From: Lobulomyces angularis
Taxonomy: Eukaryota; Chytridiomycota; Chytridiomycetes; Lobulomycetales; Lobulomycetaceae
Reading direction: 5' to 3'
DNA length: 28,665 nt
Assembly: GCA_027604685.1 (NCBI GenBank)
Contig: JADHYX010000290.1
Span: 1 to 28,665, forward strand
Below, piece by piece: positions 10,743 through 21,174 of this stretch (the stretch's first letter is position 1; each line of letters opens with the position of its first letter). Under the pieces are notes generated by a model, which saw only the letters and a list, made by a program, of their open reading frames with translations, had not been told where the DNA came from and did not search any database. Position numbers and translations under genes: made by a program.

Positions 10743-13700
10743 TCCTAGTATTAAAAATTTAACACTTTTAAATTCTTTTTATTAATATGTAAGTAATTTA
10801 ATTAATTGGCTAGTGTNNNNNNNNNNTTTTTTTATTTTTATATTTTTTTTTTAATGAAAATTTTACAACTATAGATTGAATCTTAAAAAAAAAACTAAAA
10901 AAAGTTCTACACAAACTTTTAAGTTTCAGTAGACCAAGCAAGTTTTATATCCTTTTTTTTTCCATACAAAAAGTATTGTCTTTTAGTTTCTAACAGTTCT
11001 GATGATAAAATTATCATAGTAACCGATCCTCAGATTTTTTTGTTTTCCCATCAAAATCGTGAAGTCTTTAATGGGGTCAGGAAATTTTGAATTTATTGGC
11101 GAGATTTGCAAATTTTTATCCATACTTAGTCCACTGAAGAAAAAACTATTACAGATGATGAAAGTTTAGCTATTTTAGTTAATGTTGGTTTTCCTACTGT
11201 ATTACTTTCATCTAGAATTGCTTTATAGACCATTATGCTATGATTCAGTTCTATTTCTTTCTTGAATTTTATTTCGTAAATAGAGTTAAATCGTGCTTTG
11301 AAGCTTGAAATTTTGAGGTTTTTTGCGGAGATGCATTTTTTTTTTCGCTACCCTGTTTGATGTCAAATCCTATTTGCTTTAAAATTCTGTATTATTCGGT
11401 ATAAAGATACTGCAATAATTGCCTTAAACTTTAATGGCTGTCCACCACTACTTCCAATGCATATGCAGCGAGACAACTAATTTTGATAATCCAAAGTTTT
11501 TGCAAAACCTTTAAGTGTTCATATTAAAACGCAGCAACGTAACACTGCAAATTCAATGTTCTAAGTTTTGTAACCCTTAACAAGTTCAATTTTTTTTGAA
11601 AATTTTAACAGATTATAGAAGTGCATCTTGTTGCATCTTGATTGTACTCGCCCAGACATCATTTTTAATCCACTGAAATCTTTTTGAAAATTAACCTAAA
11701 AATTTTTGCACTTAATTCATAAATACCATTTCAATAGATTATTTAATCCATTGAACACTCTAAATCACTAGGAACTAACCAACTAAAATTTGTATCCTTC
11801 AGTTAAATCTCTTTAACGAAATGATGTACTCTATTTTATCTATTTTACATATATATGTTATCATGTGGGATAATGACAGTGGAGTCTCAAGCTGTTAATT
11901 TGACGTTTTTTTTTTGAAAAAGAACACTCGCCTGAACTTTTGACCCCGACCTTACCAAGCTTCAACCAATTCAATGTCCTCAAGAAATATACCAGCATAT
12001 ATTGCCAAATTAGGCTAAATTTAACAAGTCATTAAATCATTTTCGTGTAATATAGCTTAAAATATATAAGAATTTAACTACCATAGAAAATTAGATTATT
12101 GAAGCAACTTCTAATTTTTAGTTGTAATGTATAAATTCTTAAATTCTTTTTTGCAAACCTAAAATAGGATTAATTTAATAGATATTAACCCATTCTCTAC
12201 AATGTTTCTTGTTTCATTTTTTTTATTTAATAGTTATTTTATAAATGCACAAATTTTTGTATAAATTTCGGAACAAAAAAACTAAGGGTATTGGTAAATT
12301 CGGCAAGTAAAACTAACTTAAGCACTTATAAAAATAACCAGGAGAATTAATTTTAACTATTTTTTTATGAAAATCCCTATGAAAAAATATATCATTATTG
12401 AATTCTATAAATATTTCTGAATGACTGAGAATAAATTAAGTAACTTGGATTTAAGATTCCAAATGCTAACACAAAATAAATGAGATAAGTACTTAAATAT
12501 AATAGTAACATATCATTGTACTGTACACAACTTACAAAATGATTGGATTTTTTATTTTTTTTTAACAACATAGGAGAGTCTACCTCCAATTCCATACAAC
12601 ATTAAACAATTTTAAGGTAAACCTACCTGATAAAAAAAACTAATTAATTACATAAATTTAAATCAGTTCTTACAATTAAGCTGGTACCTTCAAATCGCAT
12701 GTTAATAAAAAATTAACGGAAAAATATCAAAAAAATAATAACAGTAAAGAAAAATATAAAAAAAAAAACTTAACAAACATAAGTTTTTATTGAAAATAAG
12801 GTAGTTCAAGAGGAGATGTTGGTTTGGTGTGGTTTTTGAAAGAAGTTTCGTCACTATAACTTTTCAAATAATTAAAATTTTTATACAAATTTTAATATTT
12901 GCTCATTTAAAAATTTTTTATTTATTTTTTTATTTATTCTATTTCCGTTCACAGGATCACTTTGGAAAAACAATGATGAAAAATTTTTTGAATATTTTTT
13001 TTTTATTTATTTTTTAAAGAAATTTTTTTGCAGTTATTTAATATATATATATTTCGCTTTTTTATAAAAAAAAAAAAAGATAATAATAATTGCATTGTAA
13101 TTTTTCTTAATTTTCTAATTTTTTTTATCAAATTTATTTTTAAATACATACATTCTGCAAGCCCAAAAGGCAAAATAAAATAATTATCCATTAAATAATC
13201 ATATTGTGCTAAAATACCCCAATTAACCTTTTTGGACTATTATAAACATTTTTTTCATTTTGCAATGGGAGAAAATTCTTAAGTTATAATTTCATCCCAT
13301 GAAAGTGGAAAAAAATTCGATAAAAAATGTTTTTGAAAGTTAACTTAAATAAGAAGGTGAAAACCAGCAAGCAACTCTATTGTTTTTTTACTGTTTTACT
13401 TTTTTAATTTTTAATTTTTTTTACAAACTGTTTTGATTAAAAAGAAATTAAAAAATTCTATATATATTATTTCTGCTTCAATTATGGTTTCACATCACAT
13501 CTAAAACTTCTTTGATTTTTGACTTTATTTTCTTTAACAAAAAAATTAAAAAATAGGACTTTCCTTGTAGAATGATTCGACATAGAATCTACTGGAAACA
13601 ATTTTATTTTCATGGATAAAGTAGTGCATTACTTTGTTAAATGCATTGTTAACTTGCATAACCTCAGAAACTTTATAACTAACTCACTTTCTTCCGCAAC

Positions 13701-13965
13701 AACAAAAGAGCTTTCTTTACTTCTTCTGCGCAAGGGACTTAATGCTGTTTATCATAGTTTATGGCCGTTGCTATGAGTTGCTGATTAATTTTGTTGTTAA
13801 TGACTTTGAATGTGAATGTCTTCATCTTATTTTTTGAAAATTTAGAAGGTTGCTTATTTTTTCCGCAAGCAAATCAAAATAGGCGTTTTTCAAAAATATC
13901 TGAAAAAAAAAAATTTTTTCCTTAAAAAGCTGCTGCAAATTTAAAATTTTAAAACCTACAAAATA
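10743..13965. other. 3.2-kb stretch without a supported gene
   Basis: The whole stretch lies between the C2H2 start and the PARP start. It holds the 10-N gap, then about 1.1 kb (11000-12000) of noticeably less AT-rich sequence with short coding-like fragments broken by stops. One of these is a 33-codon frame from about 11068 (SLMGSGNFEFIGEICKFL), and another near 11125 reads STEEKTITDDESLAIL. This looks like decayed coding or mobile-element sequence, but no reverse transcriptase, transposase or repeat ends can be recognised. The rest (12050-13960) is AT-rich with low-complexity frames. No tRNA or rRNA was recognised. The last ~200 bp is the PARP promoter region. Confidence 0.5.
10817..10826. 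other. Assembly gap (10 Ns)
   Basis: Ten consecutive N bases interrupt the sequence about 75 bp upstream of the C2H2 ATG. This is a scaffolding or placeholder gap, so the true distance and any promoter elements or sequence inside are unknown. Features should not be joined across it. Confidence 0.99.
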
Positions 13966-16085
13966 ATGGCTAGAGCAAAGAAAACAAAGATTGATGAAAA
14001 ACCTCAAGATGCACTTGCAGACCCTCCTTTAAAAAAACAAAAGACTGAAGAAGTAATGCCTGCAGTAGACGATGTATTCGTCAGCAGCGTTTCTTGTACT
14101 AACCCTGCTTGTGTATCTCCATTTGCTGCTACATTAAATCAAACTAATATTAATGGTAAAAGAATTTTGTTATTCATATATTTTTATATAACAATTTTTT
14201 TTATTAAGCGAATAATAATAAATTTTATAAAATCCAATTATTTGATGATGGAAATGGTAAGTATTACTTGGGAACAAGATGTAAGTAAAAATTTAATTTT
14301 ATTTTTATCAGCTACAACTCAAAAATGTTTTTTTTTTTATTTTTTTTTTTGTTGTCATTTATCAAGGGGGTAGAGTAGGAGAAAAAGGTCAAAGTAAAGT
14401 TGCTCCCGTTGCAAGTATTATTATTTTTTTACATAAAAATAATTTTTTTTTTGTAATTAATTTTTCACTGTTTTTTAGATCTAGAAAAAGGAGAAGCTGA
14501 ATTTAAAAAGACTTTCAAATCAAAAACTGCAAATAACTGGGATGATAGAGACAGTTTTACATTCAAATCAGGAAAGTACGATTTAATTAAGGTAAACAAT
14601 GAAGCATCCGCAGAAAACATCGATGAGATAAACAAGAAAGCTGCTGGCAGAGAAGTCAAAGAAGTTGAAACATTACCATGCACATTAGATAACAGTACTC
14701 AAGATGTTGTTGAAATGATTTTTAGTTCTGATATGTTTAAAGATGCTATGGCAAAAATGGACTTGGTAAGATTATAATCTTTCTTGGTCAACCTAGCTAA
14801 TAATCAAACAACAGGATGTAAATAAATTACCTTTAGGTGCCTTATCACAATCTCAAGTTCAAGCTGGTTACGATGCATTAGCTGCCATTGAAACTGAACT
14901 TAGAGCTGCAAACCCTTCCACTAATCAATTAGAAAGATTAAGTTCTTATTACTTTACCGTGATTCCGCATTCTTTTGGAAGACAGAGACCGCCAATTTTA
15001 AATACGATTGAAAAAGTGCAAGAAAGATTTGATTTTATGGCTGTATTAAGTGACATAGAAAAAGCTCAAAAGATGAAAGAAGTCAAAGAGGAAGTAGTAG
15101 AAACAAAAGAATTATGTAAACATCCTACCAATGTTCTTTATGAAGGTTTAGACGCAGGTATTTTTAAGTTTTATTTATTATTTATGACAAAAACCACCTT
15201 TATTTTAATTGCAATTTTTTTTTTTTTTTTAGACCTTACATTAGTAGACAAGAAGAGTGAAGAATTCAAATTGATAAACAAATATGCAAGAAACCAAAAA
15301 ATTAAAAGCGCTTGGTATTATTATCCCTGTTATTATTTTTTTTTATAGTAACATTGGAATAGGAAAATTTCGCGTCATAATGAAGATGCCAGATATAACG
15401 AGCATGATAATCTTGGAAATAGAAAATTACTCTGGCATGGAACAAATGTTGCAGGTAAAAAAAAATTAATGATATGTCTTGAAATAATTGGAAATAGTCG
15501 TTGCTGCTATATTAAAGAGTGGTTTAAGAATTATGCCTCATTCAGGCGGTAGAGTTGGTAAAGGAATTTACTTGGCTAATATGCAGGAGAAAAGTTTAGG
15601 TATTTTGAATCAGCAAAAAAAAAAAGAAAAATTTAAAAAATGTTTTTGAATCTCAGGTTACACCTCCGGCACATCCTGGAAAAATCAACACAAGAAAGTG
15701 ATGTTCTTAGCTGAAGCCGCATTAGGTAATTTAAATGCAACTATCTTACTATCGATACAAATGCTCAATTTTTTGTTTCACAGGAAAAGAGTATCATATT
15801 TATCAAGATGACTCTTCACTTACAGAAGCTCCTAAAGGATATGATAGTGTTGTTGCTATGGGTATGAAATCAATATTAAGAAAAACATTTTTTTTAACTT
15901 TTTGCTTTTTAGGTAAGAGAAATTCAGATCCCTCCGAAATGGAGAAATTAACTATTGACGATAAGGAAGTAATGGTTCCTTTGGGTACTGAAAAAGAAGA
16001 ACAAATTACATCCACTTTCTATAATTCAGAATATTTGATATATAAAGAAAGTCAGCATCGTTTAAGATATTTATTAGTTTTATAA
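13966..16085 (+). CDS. PARP: Poly(ADP-ribose) polymerase, WGR-regulatory-catalytic type (PARP1/2-like)
   Basis: Exons: 13966-14155, 14209-14280, 14367-14414, 14479-14765, 14815-15157, 15233-15314, 15363-15454, 15498-15599, 15657-15725, 15784-15861, 15913-16085; 1536 nt, 511 aa. The N-terminus is short and basic (AKKTK, LKKQK), a likely nuclear signal. Then come a WGR domain (NNKFYKIQLFDDG to RWGRVGEKGQ, W88-R90), a helical regulatory domain (LPLGALSQSQVQAGYDAL; YYFTVIPHSFGR) and the ADP-ribosyltransferase fold. The H-Y-E triad is complete: H366 in LLWHGT, Y396 in GKGIYLA, E494 in YNSEYLIY. It should therefore make poly(ADP-ribose) from NAD+ at DNA breaks. There are no zinc fingers or BRCT domain, so it is PARP2-sized. 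One oddity: between Y331 (KYARN) and K342 about ten residues usually present in the family are missing, next to a junction with two possible acceptors (15348 or 15362). Only 15362 keeps the frame. Confidence 0.93.
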
Positions 16086-16207
16086 AAATTTTTATTTTTT
16101 CTATATTTTCAAACTTTAACTTATTAGAATGATTTTACTATTAAAAAAAGGTTTTTTTTTATTTTTGATACACAACTATAACATTAATTATTTACAGTAC
16201 CGCTAGC
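16086..16207. other. Short convergent 3' spacer between PARP and ABCA
   Basis: Only 122 bp separate the stop codons of two convergent genes, so both 3' UTRs and polyadenylation signals must lie here, and the transcripts may overlap. The sequence has poly-T and poly-A tracts but no hairpin that would mark a specific terminator. Confidence 0.5.
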
Positions 16208-19200
16208 CTATGATGCTTGAGCATCTTCTTCGGAAATAATTTTAAGAAAAACTTCCTCAAGCTAAAAATTAAAAATTGTCATAATTACAAAATTTGAAAT
16301 AAAATAAGAAATAATTACAGTAGTTTGGGAAACACCCCAATCCATAATTCCATAATTATCTTTTTGTCCATCCAACTCTTTAAATAGTTTTTGCAAAACA
16401 CCATCAGTTGCAGGAAATTCGTAGCTTGTGTTAGTAGTGAAGGCATCCATTTTTCGCCATCCTTCTGGTAACAGACTTTCAACATATTTTGATGCTGATT
16501 CAGTATCCTCAGCTTTACTGTTAAAAAACATTTTAAAACCACTTCCATAAAGCTCCTTTAAACGCGTAGAATTTGCCAAGCACCTTAAAGCTCCTTTTGC
16601 CATAATACCAATTCGTTGACATAGTGCTTCAGCCTCTTCCATGGAATGCGTTGTCAAAATAATTGTTTTTCCTTCCCTTGCGTTACTAATGATTGTCCAA
16701 ATTAGTCTTCTAACTTCAGGATCCAAACCTGTCTATAAAAAATAAAAAATTATAATTAGATATTCATTATTATTGCTACCGTTGGTTCGTCAAGAAAGAC
16801 TACAGAAGGATTTCCTATCAAAGCAATGGCAATACTTAATCTTCTTTTCTCTCCTCCAGAGAGACCAGCAGTTAAGCGATCCTCAAATGGGCCAAGGCTG
16901 ACTTTATTTAAACTGCTTTTCACTTCTTTTTCTTCGTCCTCTACTGGAATTCCTTTTAACCTTGTATAAAAATACAGATGTTCACCAACTGTTAGACTAT
17001 CCCATAATATATCAAACTAAAAAATTTTAAAAAATTAATTTTTTTTGTGCATAATTTTACCTGTGGGCAAATTCCAATGCTTTGATAAACTAAATCTGTC
17101 TCAGTTTTAATATCAAATCCATTGAGTCTGGCATGTCCTTGCGTTGCTTTATAAAGTCCTGTAAGCATACTAATTGTAGTAGTCTTTCCTGCTCCATTAG
17201 GTCCCAATAATCCTAAAACTACTCCTTTTTCAACTGCTAATGTCATGTCTCTCACGGCAACTTTTTTTCCCGAACCACTTCTTCCAGCATAAACTTTTCT
17301 CAAATGTTTTAAAACCAAAGGGCAATCCTCCTCGTATTTTCCAGCGTCAACTCTTTCTCTTTCTGCTTTAACATCACTGTCTTCCAATTTTTGTAAAGAA
17401 TCTTCTACTAGCACATCAATGCTTAACGGTCTAATTACTTTGTTTTTTTTTTTAACGTTGTGCCAAAAATCTGAAATTGGAAAATGCCATGGTCTTGATA
17501 CTCCAAATTCTGATGGAATGACTGCCGAGAAGTAAAAGGCTAGAGCAAGATAAACTACTGCTTCAACCAATAAAAATATAATTGAAGTAAAAACTTCATC
17601 CTGTGGATTGATCATTTCCATCCGATATGGCTACAAGTGTACCAAATTAAATTAATGAAAAAAGGACTTTTTGATATTCTTACTTTTAAGTTTTTGGTAA
17701 AGGATGCGGTGTGGATTAGAGATAATGCTCTATAAAATGCAAATGGTGGCCAAAAGAAGTAAGCGAAGGGCAGGGTACCTTTCGAAAATAATTGAGTTGT
17801 TGAAAGTGATACAATTACTCCACACAAAGTAATCATAAATACAATAACTAAATTTTAAAATAGAGTAATTAATAAACAAAAAAATTAAAAAATTTTAATT
17901 AAAATTCTTTTACCTAAAGCAACTCTACTTTTATTAAATACACTAGCAAACAAAAATACTAGAGCATTCTGAGCTATGAAAAAAAATTTTTTTTTTTAGT
18001 TAAGCAAATTTAAATGACAATTCTTTATGCTTACCTAAACCCCAAACAAAAAAAATTAAAATCAAAACATCTATTCCAGTATTAGTAAACATATCCAATT
18101 TAAAGATGAAACCAGATATTAAAAATACAATTGAGGAGCATATAAACAATATTAAAAAGGTTACATAATGTGAAATGTAATAGGATAACGAATTCAAGCC
18201 ATTCATTTTCATCATAACTAAAACCCTGTCTTCCTTTTCTTTAACTAAAGCTACAACAAAAATCGGCAATAAAAATGTTACTCCAAATGGAAATAAGATA
18301 GCCCCAATGTAACTTGATGCTTGAAAGACAAATTCGGTAGTATATAGCTGCGGGAAACCTCGCAACCCTTGGGTAATACTAGCAGACTTTAATGCAGAGG
18401 TTGTATTTTTTGTCCTTAAAACACCTTAATAAAAGTTTAACAAATAAAATTTAAGGTTTTTAATTCAGAGGTGAATATTTTTTCTACCATTTGCTAGCTG
18501 TGATTGAAGTAAAAATTGTCTAATCCCTTTTTTAGGGAAAGAAGAAGAGGAGGAAATTCTTTTGTCATCACCTATCTGTAATGTCCATTTGTAAGAATTG
18601 GCAGCATTTTCAAATTTTTCAAACGAAATTCCACCGTACGACATTTTATTAACAATACTACTTAAATTGGAATAATAATCCGTAATCTCCTCGGTAGTTG
18701 CATTGGATGTTGTTATTGGCTTCTTGTCTACTTTAGATAAAGCATCTATTACTGCCTGAATTTGTTTAGCAATAATATCGTCATTTGTTTCTCCATTGAT
18801 TTTTTCAAAGTATGGCACAGGTTGAAATCCTTTAGTCCCAGTGGATGTCATATCAACCCAGTATCCTGTTTTTTGTCACAAAAAAAAAAAAAAAAAAATA
18901 GATTTTGAAAAAAGTTTCGTTAGTTGTAAATAGAAAATTTATTACTTTTTTCAAATGTAGCTAATAACCCAGTACTGCTATTACCAGACGAAAAAAAATT
19001 TTGATTCATCAGCTGTTCTTTGCTTGGAACTAAAAATTGTGGTTCCTATAATAAAAAGTACAAATAATATGTTAACTTTTAAATTTTTATTTTCATACCT
19101 TTGATAAACTACCTATTGCCGTTTCATCAACTTCACCGGAAAGTTCATATGTGTACCACGGTCTTAATTGTGATGCTTGAAAAGATCTTAATGCTTTGAG

Positions 19201-19940
19201 AACTTCAGGAGTCAGAGACTGAGGGTTACTCATTGATTGCAATAAATTAAACCACGTGGGGTTTGGTTCAGGAGTGTAAGTACTAAAATAATAAGATTTC
19301 AACCGTATTTTTCAAGTTACCTGTCCTTAACAAAAAAAGACGATGTCGCATTATAAGGTCTTTCATATAACTTGGAATTAGGATATTTCTTTCCAAACCA
19401 ATACACACATGGATTACCGTTATAGGTATTTAATGCTTTTACCATTTCCTGAGTCGCAGCAAAAATTGAGTTACCTTTTAATAATGAAATATTGGGATCT
19501 AAAAACATTGCACAATAATAATTCAAATTTTTTCCGTTTTCTTTTCTTTATTATATTTTAATACCGCTATTGTTTACTATGGGCAAATTGAGACTATTTA
19601 AGGAATTTGCATTGGAACAGTACAGTACTTCCTCTGTTACAAAAGATTTTTTAATTAATCCTTCAATTAACTTTCCCATCATAGCAGAAATCAAAACCCT
19701 ATTGGAAAATAAAATCTTACTAAAAAGAATAAAAATATAGTTACATGAAAAATGGACAGCAACTTATGCAGCAAATATTGGTAAATAATTGCCTCTTTTG
19801 AAAGCTTAGTGCCTTTCTACCTATAATCCAACGCAAAAATTAACAACATGTGTTTATTTTATTTTTTTTTTTAAATTTTCAATTTTTATATTGTAGTATA
19901 GAATCATACTTAAAGCTCTAACTTGGTTTGATTTTTTCAT
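16208..19940 (-). CDS. ABCA: Half-size ABCA-type ABC transporter
   Basis: Exons: 19940-19910, 19820-19745, 19698-19565, 19498-19321, 19282-19099, 19045-18946, 18865-18488, 18424-18035, 17973-17914, 17847-17684, 17630-17061, 17016-16780, 16732-16319, 16261-16208; 2970 nt, 989 aa. It has one transmembrane domain followed by one ATPase domain. Helix 1 lies at about residues 25-45 (NICCISCCPFFMV). A ~300-residue extracytosolic loop follows, then five or six helices, then EFGVSRPWHFPI, which resembles the GVS-PWYFP before the ABCA ATPase. Walker A GPNGAGKTT (708-716), Q-loop CPQ, signature LSGGE (807-811), Walker B VVFLDE (827-832), and H863 in TTHSMEEAE are all intact. It ends with the ABCA-typical LEEVFLKI. 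Half-size ABCA proteins work as dimers and commonly move lipids; the substrate here is unknown. The first exon (ATG at 19940) is 31 nt and inferred from phase, and the following intron is 89 nt. Confidence 0.93.
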
Positions 19941-20089
19941 GTTTTCCAATTTTACTTTTAGCAAATTTTGAAAAATAATAATTGTCCTGAATATTTTATT
20001 TTACATTATTATCCAATCACATTGTTGTGGGAAAAAAATTTTCCTCTTTTTCAAGTGAAGAAAAATTTTTCTGCTTTATAACAGATTTA
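19941..20089. promoter_or_regulatory. 149-bp divergent promoter region shared by ABCA and SETD9-like genes
   Basis: The two start codons face away from each other with 149 bp between, so both promoters and 5' UTRs must fit here or overlap the neighbouring exon. The plus-strand frame of SETD9 remains open back to 19991 without an ATG, so part of this may be 5' UTR. Sequence is AT-rich; a CCAAT motif occurs at 20013-20017. Its use is not shown. Confidence 0.5.
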
Positions 20090-20898
20090 ATGAGAAATTA
20101 CTTGAATAGATTTTCTCCATTACAATTGCTTAAACTTCATATTTCACGGCAAATTCCAACAAGCGCAGATGCTTTAAAGTCAATTAACTCGCCAACACTA
20201 TTAACTTCTTTATCAGAACTACTTAACGAGATTCATGAGAAATCATTCGGTAACCTTGCAAAAAATGAACTTCAAATAAATTTTAAATTAAGCAAAAAAG
20301 AATCTAATATAAAAAAGGCAGGAGATGGTGTATTTATAACTGGATTTAGAAAAAAAAATTCAATTGTTGCTCTGTACCCCGGTTTGATTTATGATCAAGC
20401 CAACGACCCAAAATTTATCCCTTCCTTAAATAACCAGTATTTTTTAAGATGCTTTGATGGAATTTATTGTGATGGAAAGTATAATGGACTTTCAAAATTG
20501 TTATACACTTCAAAGTATAGTAGAATTAATGATCCCTTGCAAACGATAAAATTCGGAGATAGAAGTTGGTTAAAAAAGGAAGAGCTACTAAATTTTTTAA
20601 ACTGCGGTCAGTTTATCAATAATGCTAATCAAAATTTTACTTCGAATGGTATTTTCAATAATTACTGGAAATGCAAAAGCCTTTATTATATCTTTTTTTT
20701 TTCTATCTAGTTCGATATCAAGAATTAAACGTTCCTCCAACATTTCCAATGGAGCTTCGATATTTAATACCAAACCTACATTATCGCGAAAACTGGATAC
20801 CGTTTGAAGACTTCACAAGAGTCATTTGCTTAATTTCAACTAGAGATTTAAAAAATGAAGAGTTATTTTCTACATATAATGATGTGGTTGTAGTATGA
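20090..20898 (+). CDS. SETD9: SETD9-like SET-domain protein
   Basis: Exons: 20090-20648 and 20711-20898; 747 nt, 248 aa. The SET core matches human SETD9 block by block. GVFITGFRKKNSIVALYPGLIYD corresponds to GVFVTKG..GAVVSMYPGTVY. FLRCFDGIYCDG is next, then SWLKKEELLN, GQFINNANQN (the substituted RFINHSC motif; human reads GQYVNNCSN), YQELNVPPTFPMELRYLIPNL, and ICLISTRDLKNEELFSTY, which carries the catalytic-region tyrosine. Family members are predicted protein-lysine methyltransferases whose substrates are not established. I chose the ATG at 20090 because it is the first in frame; a non-ATG frame extends to 19991, so an upstream exon cannot be excluded. The protein is shorter than human SETD9 (about 300 aa), mainly at the N-terminus. 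Confidence 0.9.
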
Positions 20899-21174
20899 AC
20901 AAACAAATAATTTTAGATTTTGCCAACTTTGAAAATTTTCGAAATTTTTGACCCTGCACAATTACACACCATATGAATTGAATTTCCAAGAAAATGGTGC
21001 AATTTACTTAGGGACTGTTTTATACGTACTCCTTATCAATTAGTGTTATTTTTTTAAAAATTTCAAAGAGTAGTGTATTATTAAATTTAAAATTGAAAAT
21101 TAGGTGAATAACAGACATTAAGTATGACAATTTAGTTGGTGATTATGTTTTTATTTTGTTTATGATAAATTTGT
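20899..21174. other. Convergent 3' spacer between SETD9-like and K+ channel genes
   Basis: This 276-bp spacer separates two stop codons on opposite strands. It contains no open frame worth reporting. It must hold both polyadenylation regions. Confidence 0.5.

Noticed and set aside
12395..12595. 66-codon minus-strand ORF in the gene-poor region
   Set aside because: Composition is dominated by L, Y, S, N and I as expected from AT-rich noise; no neighbouring exon or motif supports it.
15284..15469. 61-codon frame in PARP locus (KFRVIMKMPDITSMI)
   Set aside because: It is the wrong frame of PARP exon 7; the correct frame gives LLWHGT with the catalytic histidine.
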